Assembly (NCBI GenBank): GCA_030146295.1
Contig: JASLCD010000081.1
Span: forward strand, 1 to 5,977
Direction: 5' to 3'
Source: Chryseobacterium sp.
GTDB taxonomy: Bacteria; Bacteroidota; Bacteroidia; Flavobacteriales; Weeksellaceae
Length of the DNA: 5,977 nt
Below are positions 1 to 5,957 of this stretch, piece after piece. The notes below the pieces were generated by a model. That model saw only the letters and a program-made list of their open reading frames with translations. It was not told the DNA's origin and did no database searches. How positions within the stretch are numbered: the first letter of the stretch is position 1; every line of letters starts with the position of its first letter. Position numbers and translations under genes: made by a program.

Positions 1-10
1 CTAAATTTTT

Positions 11-18
11 TATATTTT
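11..18 (+). promoter_or_regulatory. Possible -7 promoter element of the permease gene
   Basis: The octamer TATATTTT lies 26 bases upstream of the permease ATG and matches the Bacteroidota -7 consensus TAnnTTTG at all but the last base. The -33 region would fall outside the window, so it cannot be judged. The leader between the element and the start codon is A-rich and has no Shine-Dalgarno sequence, which is normal in this phylum. This is a weak call in very AT-rich DNA. Confidence 0.25.
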
Positions 19-44
19 CGTAAATCCTTAATAAATAAAAAAAC

Positions 45-1562
45 ATGTCGAAAATTTGGGTTAAAAAGCCACTAAGTGCCTATGAGGCAGATATGAAGAA
101 AAGTGAGCTGAAAAAAGTCCTGGGAAAATGGAGTTTAACAGCAATTGGAGTGGGTGCTATCATTGGAGGTGGAATCTTTGTTCTTACTGGAACAGGAGCC
201 TATTATCACGCAGGACCAGCACTTGCCATTTCCTTTATTATAGCAGGTATTGCCTGCGTTTTTGCTGCATTATGCTATGCAGAGTTTGCATCCATTATTC
301 CTGTAGAGGGTTCAGCTTATGCTTATGCATATGGAACAGTAGGAGAAATTTTTGCATGGGCCATGGGATGGTGTCTCATCCTCGAATATGCCATGGCGAG
401 TATGGCCGTATCCGTGAGTTGGTCCGGATATTTTAACAAATTTTTGAAAATCTTTAATATTCATTTACCGGCCTATCTTACATCAGATCCTGCCAGTTAT
501 ACAGGAGATGGTTTTTCAATGAACCTGCCGGCATTCATTCTTGTTCTTTTAATTACTGCATTATTGGTAAAAGGAACTAAAGAAGCAGCAGGGGCCAATA
601 ACCTGATTGTTTTGATGAAAACTTCTGCCGTTATCTTTGTAATTATTGCAGGAGTATATATTATTTTTTCTAATACTGATCTTTACAACGCTGTAGATGG
701 TGTTAAAAACTGGAAACCTTTTATTCCGGATCAGGTACAGATAAAAAACTCTGAAGGAGATCTGGTTTCCGCCTATGGTATTAAAGGAATTATTTCCGGA
801 GCCGCCGCTATTTTCTTTGCTTATATTGGTTTTGATGCCGTTTCTACACAGGCTGGAGAGGCTATTAATCCTAAAAAAGATGTTCCTTTCGCTATTATTG
901 CATCACTATTGGTATGTACAGCACTTTACATTTGCGTATCGCTTGTATTAACAGGGATGATGCATTATACAGACTTTAATCCGGAAGGAAAATATCCTGA
1001 TGCCATTAAAGCACCTGTAGCCTATGCATTTGAAATTGCAGGAAAACACTGGGCAAGTAATATAGTTACCATCGCTGCAACAGTAGGATTAATCTCTGTA
1101 GTAATGGTAATGATGATGGGACAGTCAAGAATCTTTATCGGTATGGCAAAAGACGGATTGATTCCTGGATTCTTCGGTCAGCTTCACCCAAAAACAAAAA
1201 CACCTTACAAAGGAATTATTCTGTTGGGGGTTGTAGTGGCTTTCATCGCAGCATTTACTCCAATTTCAACATTGGCGGATATGACAAGTTTCGGAACCCT
1301 GTTTGCATTTACACTGGTTTGTATTGCCGTTTGGGTGATGAGAAAAAAAGAACCTAATTTGATCCGACCATTCAAAGTTCCTGCTTATAAAATAGTGGTA
1401 GCATTGGGAGTATTTATCAATATTTATTTGATATTTAACTTAAGTGCTCATGCATTGGAACTTTCTGCTGTATGGTTATTCTTAGGAGGCTTGGTATATT
1501 TCCTTTACGGAAAATCAAATAGTAAACTTAATAATCCTGAAAAATATCAGGACGCAGAATAA
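45..1562 (+). CDS. APC-superfamily amino acid permease (cationic amino acid transporter-like, YfnA type)
   Basis: This 505-residue inner-membrane protein is predicted to import amino acids by secondary transport. It has about 12 hydrophobic segments, roughly at residues 31-50, 56-78, 98-122, 161-176, 186-207, 245-264, 281-303, 335-357, 388-403, 406-430, 448-466 and 471-488. Family signatures are visible. The first helix has the glycine-rich GVGAIIGGGIF stretch (35-45), which in this fold forms the unwound substrate-binding turn. Helix 6 and the loop after it carry FFAYIGFDAV (257-266) followed by GEAINP (271-276), and the loop after helix 8 has SRIFIGMAKDGLIP (361-374). These are typical of the CAT/YfnA branch. 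The length is normal for bacterial members. The start at 45 leaves a charged cytoplasmic N-terminus of about 28 residues before helix 1, and no better start is visible. A terminator follows 9 bases after the stop, so the gene probably ends its transcript alone. The substrate cannot be read from the sequence. Confidence 0.93.
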   Translation: MSKIWVKKPLSAYEADMKKSELKKVLGKWSLTAIGVGAIIGGGIFVLTGTGAYYHAGPALAISFIIAGIACVFAALCYAEFASIIPVEGSAYAYAYGTVGEIFAWAMGWCLILEYAMASMAVSVSWSGYFNKFLKIFNIHLPAYLTSDPASYTGDGFSMNLPAFILVLLITALLVKGTKEAAGANNLIVLMKTSAVIFVIIAGVYIIFSNTDLYNAVDGVKNWKPFIPDQVQIKNSEGDLVSAYGIKGIISGAAAIFFAYIGFDAVSTQAGEAINPKKDVPFAIIASLLVCTALYICVSLVLTGMMHYTDFNPEGKYPDAIKAPVAYAFEIAGKHWASNIVTIAATVGLISVVMVMMMGQSRIFIGMAKDGLIPGFFGQLHPKTKTPYKGIILLGVVVAFIAAFTPISTLADMTSFGTLFAFTLVCIAVWVMRKKEPNLIRPFKVPAYKIVVALGVFINIYLIFNLSAHALELSAVWLFLGGLVYFLYGKSNSKLNNPEKYQDAE

Positions 1563-1571
1563 TAACAATAT

Positions 1572-1594
1572 AAACCGCTTCGGCGGTTTTTTTT
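1572..1594 (+). terminator. Rho-independent terminator of the permease gene with a UUCG tetraloop
   Basis: A perfect 7-bp stem, AAACCGC paired with GCGGTTT, encloses TTCG. The closing pair is C-G, giving the exceptionally stable cUUCGg tetraloop. A run of eight T residues (1587-1594) overlaps the 3' arm. It begins 9 bases after the permease stop codon. The complementary strand lacks an uninterrupted T run after the hairpin, so it should act mainly on rightward transcription. It ends only 12 bases before the next start codon. Confidence 0.93.
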
Positions 1595-1606
1595 ATCTTC
1601 CTAAAT

Positions 1607-2620
1607 ATGAAAAAGATTTTCTCCATTTTATGCTTGTCGATGGGGCTTACAGCATTTTCTCAACAAGTGGAAAGCCTTGAAACTATTCTTAATGATAAGA
1701 TCAGTATCAGAGCGCTGGAATTATTTGACAGCAAGGTATGGTATAGTGGTACAGACTCAAAGTTCGGGTTTGTAGATCTTAAAAATTATAACAATCAGAA
1801 GCAGATAAAGCTTTCCGAAGATAAGCTTCAGTTCAGAACGCTTGCACAGGATAAAACGTCTTTTTATGCTGTCAATATTGAAAGCCCTGCCCGGTTTTTT
1901 ACAATCGATAAAAAAGATCTGAAATCACAGATTGTCTTTAGAGACACTGCAAAAACAGCTTTTTATGATGCTCTACACTTTGTGAATGATAAACTTGCTT
2001 TTACCTTCAGTGATGCAGATAAAGATCATCTGTTGAAACTGGCTGTGTATAAAAACGGGAAGTGGAGCATGTTTAAAAATAATGTGTCACTGAATGAAGG
2101 GGAAGCCGCTTTTGCTGCCAGTAATACCAATATTTCATCAACTAAAAAATATCTTTGGATTGCAACCGGAGGTAAAGCTTCAAGAATTCTAAGAATGAAC
2201 CTGAAAGATGAAAAGTTTGAAGTTTTCAACACTCCTTTTGTACAGGGCGAATCATCACAGGGAATGTACTCTATAGATTTTTTTGATGATCGTTTTGGAA
2301 TTGCTGCCGGAGGAGATTATACAAAACAAGACGCTAATGTCAATAATATCGCAACCACTCATGACGGTGGAGAAACCTGGCAGATTCAGGCCTCAGGAAA
2401 GAATGCCGGATACACAACCTGTGTGAAAATTAAACCCGGGTCAAAAGGAAAAGAGATTATTGCTGTAGGGGACAAGCACATCAGCTATTCCTCAGATTTT
2501 GGGAAGACCTGGAAAAAGATTTCTGATGAAAAAGGATTTTTCGTTGGTGAATGGATTGATAAAAATAGAATTGTTTTTGCAGGAAAAGACAGAATTACAG
2601 TAATGAAATTAAAATTTTAA
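1607..2620 (+). CDS. Exported beta-propeller-like protein with Asp-box (BNR/Ycf48-type) repeats, function unknown
   Basis: The 337-residue product starts with a signal peptide: MKK, a hydrophobic core to about residue 16, and likely cleavage near the AFS-Q-Q stretch at 16-20. It is therefore predicted to be periplasmic or outside the cell. Two Asp boxes with the S/T-x-D-x-G-x-T-W pattern are visible, THDGGETW at 251-258 and SSDFGKTW at 295-302. This motif marks beta-hairpin turns in sialidase-like and Ycf48/HCF136-like propellers. The first 240 residues look like repeated beta strands without clear motifs. Such proteins are often called oxidoreductase or photosystem-assembly-like in flavobacteria, but no redox cofactor site is visible and this organism need not be photosynthetic. 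The two Asp boxes also do not establish sialidase activity, since no catalytic FRIP-type motif was seen. There is no T9SS sorting tail and no properly placed lipobox. The ATG at 1607 is favoured because the signal peptide begins there. It starts 12 bases after a terminator, so its promoter is unclear. Confidence 0.88.
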   Translation: MKKIFSILCLSMGLTAFSQQVESLETILNDKISIRALELFDSKVWYSGTDSKFGFVDLKNYNNQKQIKLSEDKLQFRTLAQDKTSFYAVNIESPARFFTIDKKDLKSQIVFRDTAKTAFYDALHFVNDKLAFTFSDADKDHLLKLAVYKNGKWSMFKNNVSLNEGEAAFAASNTNISSTKKYLWIATGGKASRILRMNLKDEKFEVFNTPFVQGESSQGMYSIDFFDDRFGIAAGGDYTKQDANVNNIATTHDGGETWQIQASGKNAGYTTCVKIKPGSKGKEIIAVGDKHISYSSDFGKTWKKISDEKGFFVGEWIDKNRIVFAGKDRITVMKLKF

Positions 2621-2709
2621 ATATAACATATAGAATTTATCACTATTTGCCAAAAGCCTGATCATACGTATTTAGACTCATTATAAAATAGAACCTAATA
2701 TAATTCATA

Positions 2710-2739
2710 GGTTAATATTCATAACTAATGGTTAATTTT
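2710..2739 (+). repeat. Tandem 10-bp direct repeat at the hemN promoter
   Basis: GGTTAATATT (2710-2719) and GGTTAATTTT (2730-2739) match at 9 of 10 positions and start exactly 20 bp apart, close to two helical turns. The second copy overlaps the candidate -7 element and the first lies about where the -33 region would be. This geometry would suit a repressor or activator binding on one face of the DNA, but it is also possible by chance in AT-rich sequence. Confidence 0.4.
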
Positions 2740-2740
2740 G
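2733..2740 (+). promoter_or_regulatory. Candidate hemN promoter, -7 element
   Basis: TAATTTTG is an exact match to the Bacteroidota -7 consensus TAnnTTTG and lies 58 bases upstream of the hemN ATG. No TTG is found 17-23 bases further upstream. The nearest resemblance is TTA at 2712-2714, so the -33 box is poor. A weak -33 could mean dependence on an activator. No FNR-like TTGAT-N4-ATCAA palindrome was seen. Confidence 0.5.
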
Positions 2741-2798
2741 TAAGATGAAATTGTAATGATGCTAAATTTCATGCCCGTATAAAATTTTAATTTTCAAG

Positions 2799-4157
2799 AT
2801 GAACTCTTTAATCGATAAGTACAATATTCCAGGACCGCGTTACACTTCTTATCCTACCGTTCCGTATTGGGATGAATCAACATTTTCACCGGAAAAATGG
2901 AAGGAAACTGTAATCAGATCTTTTCATGAAAGTAATGCAGAGGAGGGGATTTCTATTTATATACATTTGCCTTTCTGTGAGGCTTTATGTACATTCTGTG
3001 CCTGTCATAAACGTATTACGAAGCAGCACAGCGTTGAAGTACCTTATCTGGAAAGTGTTTTGAAAGAATGGAAACTGTATCTTGATCTTTTCAATGAAAG
3101 ACCTAAACTGAAGGAATTACATCTTGGTGGTGGTACTCCTACGTTTTTCTCCCCGGAGAATTTAAAGACATTGCTGGAGGGGATTTTTTCAACGGTAGAC
3201 ATCGCAGAACATCCGGAATTCTCTTTTGAAGGACATCCTAACAATACGACGAAAGAACATCTTCAGACTTTATACAATCTTGGTTTCAGGAGAGTAAGCT
3301 TTGGTGTGCAGGATTACGATCCTAAAGTTCAGAAAGCGATCAACAGAATCCAGCCATTTGAAAACGTGAAAAACGTTACAGAATGGGCAAAGGAAATCGG
3401 TTACAGAGGAATCAGCCATGATCTTGTATTCGGACTGCCGCACCAGAATTGGGAAGCGATGGAGCACACGATCAGAAAAACAATGGAGCTGAAGCCGGAC
3501 AGACTTGCATTTTACTCTTATGCACACGTTCCATGGGTGAAAGGAGTCGGACAGAGAGGTTTTGATGAGAATGACCTGCCAAGCGGAGAAGAAAAACGAC
3601 GTTTGTATGAAGATGGTAAAAGATTGCTTCAGGACTTGGGATATATTGAAGTAGGAATGGATCATTTCTCTCTTGAGCATGATGATCTGTATCAGTCTTT
3701 GATTCATAAAAAACTTCACAGAAACTTCATGGGTTATACTTCAAGCAATACCCAGCTGATGGTTGGGCTTGGAATGTCTGCTATTTCAGATTCCTGGTAT
3801 GCATTTGCTCAGAATGTAAAGACAGTGGAAGAGTACCAGAAAATGGTAGAAGAAGGTGAAATTCCTGTTGTGAAGGGGCACGTTCTGAATGAAGAAGACC
3901 TGATTGTAAGAAGACATATTCTGAATCTGATGTGTCAGCTTGAAACAACGTTCGATATCAACAATTCTTTTCCGGAGCTTGATAATGCCCTGGAGATGCT
4001 GAAAGAAATGGAAAATGACGGATTGGTGGAGATTAATGGAACTGAAATTAAAATCACAGAACCAGGAAGAGCTTTCACAAGAAATGTGGCCATGGTTTTT
4101 GACCTGAGAATGATGAGAAACAAACCTGAAACAAGGATTTTCTCTATGACAATATAA
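2799..4157 (+). CDS. hemN: Oxygen-independent coproporphyrinogen III dehydrogenase (radical SAM)
   Basis: HemN performs the two oxidative decarboxylations that turn coproporphyrinogen III into protoporphyrinogen IX in haem synthesis. It is cytoplasmic and uses S-adenosylmethionine and a [4Fe-4S] cluster instead of oxygen. The 452 residues are close to the 457 of E. coli HemN. The radical-SAM cluster motif C-x3-C-x2-C is C60, C64 and C67, followed by C69, the extra cysteine of true HemN. Y54 precedes it as in YxHxPFC. The GGGTPT loop that contacts SAM is at 110-115. Further conserved points are FEGHP with E144, GVQDY with Q171, R183, D208, YAHVPW (241-246), GMDHF (286-290) and the HRNFMGYT stretch (307-313). 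This last region and the C-terminal domain separate real HemN from the HemW haem chaperone. The ATG at 2799 gives the usual N-terminus, with PRYTSYPT at 13-20. It appears to be a single-gene transcript, with a promoter candidate upstream and a strong terminator 4 bases after the stop codon. Confidence 0.97.
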   Translation: MNSLIDKYNIPGPRYTSYPTVPYWDESTFSPEKWKETVIRSFHESNAEEGISIYIHLPFCEALCTFCACHKRITKQHSVEVPYLESVLKEWKLYLDLFNERPKLKELHLGGGTPTFFSPENLKTLLEGIFSTVDIAEHPEFSFEGHPNNTTKEHLQTLYNLGFRRVSFGVQDYDPKVQKAINRIQPFENVKNVTEWAKEIGYRGISHDLVFGLPHQNWEAMEHTIRKTMELKPDRLAFYSYAHVPWVKGVGQRGFDENDLPSGEEKRRLYEDGKRLLQDLGYIEVGMDHFSLEHDDLYQSLIHKKLHRNFMGYTSSNTQLMVGLGMSAISDSWYAFAQNVKTVEEYQKMVEEGEIPVVKGHVLNEEDLIVRRHILNLMCQLETTFDINNSFPELDNALEMLKEMENDGLVEINGTEIKITEPGRAFTRNVAMVFDLRMMRNKPETRIFSMTI

Positions 4158-4161
4158 AAAC

Positions 4162-4192
4162 AAAAGCGGTTCAGATCTGAACCGCTTTTTTT
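4162..4192. terminator. Bidirectional terminator between hemN and the convergent dehydrogenase gene
   Basis: Positions 4162-4189 are a perfect 28-bp palindrome centred between 4175 and 4176. It folds as AGCGGTTCA, a GATC loop and TGAACCGCT, with flanking A/T pairs. On the plus strand the stem is followed by seven T residues (4186-4192), ending the hemN transcript. Read on the minus strand the same stem is followed by TTTTGTTTTTATA, so it can also stop transcripts of the convergent gene, whose stop codon lies 183 bases away. No other terminator was seen nearer that stop. Confidence 0.93.
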
Positions 4193-4215
4193 ATTGCTTA
4201 AATTGATGTTATCAT

Positions 4216-4363
4216 TAAGCGCTATGTTCGCAAAGATTTTATCATACCGATTTATCTTTTTGTTCTCAGGGACATTGTATTCAGCAAGTTTTTTCTGCTT
4301 AGTGAAAAGCCTTTGCACCCATTTTCATAGAACTTAAAAATCTTTACGTCCCGTCTGCGTTTA
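4216..4363. repeat. Degenerate ~148-bp element with imperfect terminal inverted repeats
   Basis: The left end (4216-4240) reads TAAGCGC, 6 bases, CGCAAAGATTTT. The right end (4337-4363), read on the minus strand, is TAAACGC, 8 bases, CGTAAAGATTTT. The two arms match at 17 of 19 positions outside the spacers and face each other as an inverted repeat around about 96 bp with no convincing gene. The internal stretch has another GCAAAG (4308-4313, minus strand). From memory, AACGCAAAG...GCAAAGATTTTT sequences are scattered through intergenic regions of many flavobacteria. Calling this a worn copy of such a dispersed repeat is an inference. It sits between the hemN terminator and the stop of the dehydrogenase gene, so it would be in the latter's 3' untranslated region. 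Confidence 0.5.
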
Positions 4364-4375
4364 TAACAAATATTA

Positions 4376-5740
4376 CTATTTGATAATCAATTTCTGACTG
4401 TAAGATTTAAGTTCTCCGGATTTCAGGTTGATATAGTATACTCCGGCTGCTATTCCTGAAATGTTGATGCCTTTGCCATTGGTAATCCGATCCGTTTCCA
4501 GTACTTTTCTGCCTTCCGCACTGATTATTTCCAAAGTAGCTTTTTTATCTGTAACACCATCTATGAAAACCTCTTTCGAAGCAGGATTAGGATAAACTCT
4601 TATGTTGGCTAAAGAATTTTCGTGAGTACTTAAAGTTCCTGTGGATATTTTAAAAATTTTCCCGCTGTTGACTGCTGCTACATACAATCCTTTTTGATAA
4701 TCTTCTCCGAAAGTAGAAAAGTTATTTCCGGAATAGGGAGTCGTCCATGTGATGGCATTATTGCTGTCCAGCATTCCAATTTGGGTAGAACAGTAATCTG
4801 CGAAGAAATATTTTCCCTGCAATGATGGATATTGCGTTCCTCTGTAGACATATCCGCCCGTGATAGAGCATTTTCCACCTGAGTGGTCGTATACAGCAAT
4901 AGGGAAGGTCATTGTAGACTGAGCTGCACACCCTGCTGTATTATAGGCGGTATTACCTTCATAGCATCGCCAGCCATAGTTTAAGCCAGGCTGGGTAATA
5001 GGCATTTTATTGATTTCTTCTATAGCTCCCTGGCCAACGTCTGCAATCATTGCATTTCCTGTAGTCAGATCAAAGGAAAACTTCCAGGCATTTCTGAGAC
5101 CATAAGCCCATATTTCGTCAGCGCCGTCCACTGTTCCTGCAAAAGGATTGTCAGATGGAATGTTGTAAGGTCCGGTAGCATCCACGTCTATTCTCAACAT
5201 TTTTCCCAGCAATACATTTTTATTTTGAGCATTATTATTGGGATCTCCGCCACTTCCTCCATCTCCGGTGATGATCCAGAGTTTTCCGTCGGGGGCAAAA
5301 TGAATGCTTCCTCCATTGTGATTGTCGAAGGGCTTGGGTATATTCAGCAGGATTTTTTCAGAAGCAGGATCAGCCACGTTAGCATCTGTGGAACTTACAC
5401 TGTATCTGGCAACGATGATATTACCAGCCGGGTTGTTATAATACACAAAAAAATACCCGTTGGCAGGGTATTGCGGATGAAAAGCAAGTCCAAGAAGACC
5501 TCTTTCGCCACCAAAAATAATTTTTGAACCGATATTCAGAAAATTAGTGGCATTAATTGTCCCATTGGGTTGAATAATTTTAATAATTCCGTTCTGTTGA
5601 ACAACAAAAAGCCGACTGTCATTGGCGTTCGTAATCTCTACCGGGTTGGTAAGTCCCGTCACAAATTCTTCCAAATTAATGCTTTGAGAATTAGCAATTA
5701 AGGAAGAAAAAATACTCATGGTAAAAAGTAATTTTTTCAT
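4376..5740 (-). CDS. Secreted glucose/sorbosone dehydrogenase-type (PQQ-dependent sugar dehydrogenase-like) protein with T9SS sorting domain
   Basis: The 454-residue protein has three parts. Residues 1 to about 19 are a signal peptide (MKKLLF, hydrophobic core, ANSQ). Residues about 22-368 are a six-bladed-propeller GSDH domain, related to soluble PQQ glucose dehydrogenase and Hedgehog-interacting-like proteins. Residues about 377-454 are a type A T9SS C-terminal domain, with VYPNPA (382-387), GVYYINLKSG (433-442) and a basic end at KLIIK. In the GSDH domain, HNGG at 141-144 holds the histidine corresponding to the catalytic base of the family. GDGGSGGDP follows at 159-167, GLRNAW at 214-219 has the Arg-Asn pair, and CSITGGYVYRG is at 291-301. 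Four cysteines (259, 271, 291, 317) could form disulfides. The protein should cross the inner membrane by Sec, then leave by T9SS with tail cleavage, ending at the surface or in the medium. Substrate and PQQ use are unproven; many family members have no known sugar. The ATG at 5740 is chosen over 5791 because the signal peptide starts there. Confidence 0.92.
   Translation of the reverse strand: MKKLLFTMSIFSSLIANSQSINLEEFVTGLTNPVEITNANDSRLFVVQQNGIIKIIQPNGTINATNFLNIGSKIIFGGERGLLGLAFHPQYPANGYFFVYYNNPAGNIIVARYSVSSTDANVADPASEKILLNIPKPFDNHNGGSIHFAPDGKLWIITGDGGSGGDPNNNAQNKNVLLGKMLRIDVDATGPYNIPSDNPFAGTVDGADEIWAYGLRNAWKFSFDLTTGNAMIADVGQGAIEEINKMPITQPGLNYGWRCYEGNTAYNTAGCAAQSTMTFPIAVYDHSGGKCSITGGYVYRGTQYPSLQGKYFFADYCSTQIGMLDSNNAITWTTPYSGNNFSTFGEDYQKGLYVAAVNSGKIFKISTGTLSTHENSLANIRVYPNPASKEVFIDGVTDKKATLEIISAEGRKVLETDRITNGKGINISGIAAGVYYINLKSGELKSYSQKLIIK
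4379..4612 (-). other. T9SS type A C-terminal sorting domain of the dehydrogenase-like protein
   Basis: This stretch encodes residues 377-454. It has the hallmarks of the type A sorting domain: a YPNPA start motif at 383-387, alternating beta strands, IINAEG-like turn (here IISAEG, 405-410), a GVYYI core strand at 433-437 and a lysine-containing final strand. In the family it directs outer-membrane translocation by the gliding-associated secretion system and is then removed. Confidence 0.9.
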
Positions 5741-5957
5741 AATATTTTGATAGTTAGTGTGTTGATATAGTGAATGAAAATTCTGTACCAATCGAATTTT
5801 GAAGACTTCATTATGATAGCAGGAAAAAATTGTTAAATCTTAAATAGAACTCAGAATACCAATATCTCTGAAAATAAACCATTTCTGTTGTTAAAAATTC
5901 ATAAAATACAAGAAAATCATTATATTTGCCGACTTAATTTAACGTAGTTATAACAAA
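5741..5957. other. Divergent intergenic region
   Basis: This 217-base spacer separates the leftward dehydrogenase gene from the rightward gene at the window edge. It should hold promoters for both. A clear -7 element is present for the rightward gene. On the minus strand I found no TAnnTTTG match, so the promoter of the dehydrogenase gene is not identified. No small gene or hairpin terminator was seen. Confidence 0.55.
5921..5928 (+). promoter_or_regulatory. -7 promoter element of the right-edge gene
   Basis: TATATTTG matches the Bacteroidota TAnnTTTG consensus exactly and lies 29 bases before the ATG at 5958. The -33 box is imperfect: TTC at 5898-5900 has a suitable 20-base spacing, whereas the TTG at 5888-5890 is too far away (30 bases). 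Transcription starting about 7 bases after the element would leave a short A/T-rich leader. Confidence 0.6.

Larger units (their letters stand above)
2621..2798. other. AT-rich intergenic spacer upstream of hemN
   Basis: This 178-base spacer holds no credible ORF and no hairpin followed by a T run, so I see no intrinsic terminator for the preceding gene. Its right half carries a candidate promoter and a tandem repeat, described separately. The last 58 bases would be the hemN leader, AT-rich and without a Shine-Dalgarno sequence. Confidence 0.6.

Noticed and set aside
128..436. A 102-codon plus-strand frame inside the permease gene
   Set aside because: It is an out-of-frame reading of the permease, rich in Cys, Arg and Trp, without any recognisable domain.
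1607..1660. A lipoprotein reading of the beta-propeller gene from Cys9 in its signal peptide
   Set aside because: The residues before it (S-I-L) do not form a proper lipobox, and position 9 is too early in the signal peptide. A signal peptidase I site near residue 18 fits better.
2606..2793. A 13-bp inverted repeat, AAATTAAAATTTT at 2606-2618 and its complement at 2781-2793
   Set aside because: It is only A and T, one arm codes for the last residues of the beta-propeller protein, and such matches are expected by chance in this composition.
3935..4318. A 127-codon open frame on the minus strand across the end of hemN and the spacer
   Set aside because: It runs antisense to hemN, through the terminator palindrome and into the inverted-repeat element. 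Its composition is low-complexity, it has no recognisable domain, and hemN is certain.
5225..5527. A 100-codon plus-strand frame opposite the dehydrogenase gene
   Set aside because: It is the complement of conserved propeller-coding sequence and shows no independent features.
5741..5791. A 17-residue N-terminal extension of the dehydrogenase-like protein from the ATG at 5791
   Set aside because: The extension would bury the MKKLLF signal peptide behind a polar stretch. The start at 5740 gives a standard signal peptide.
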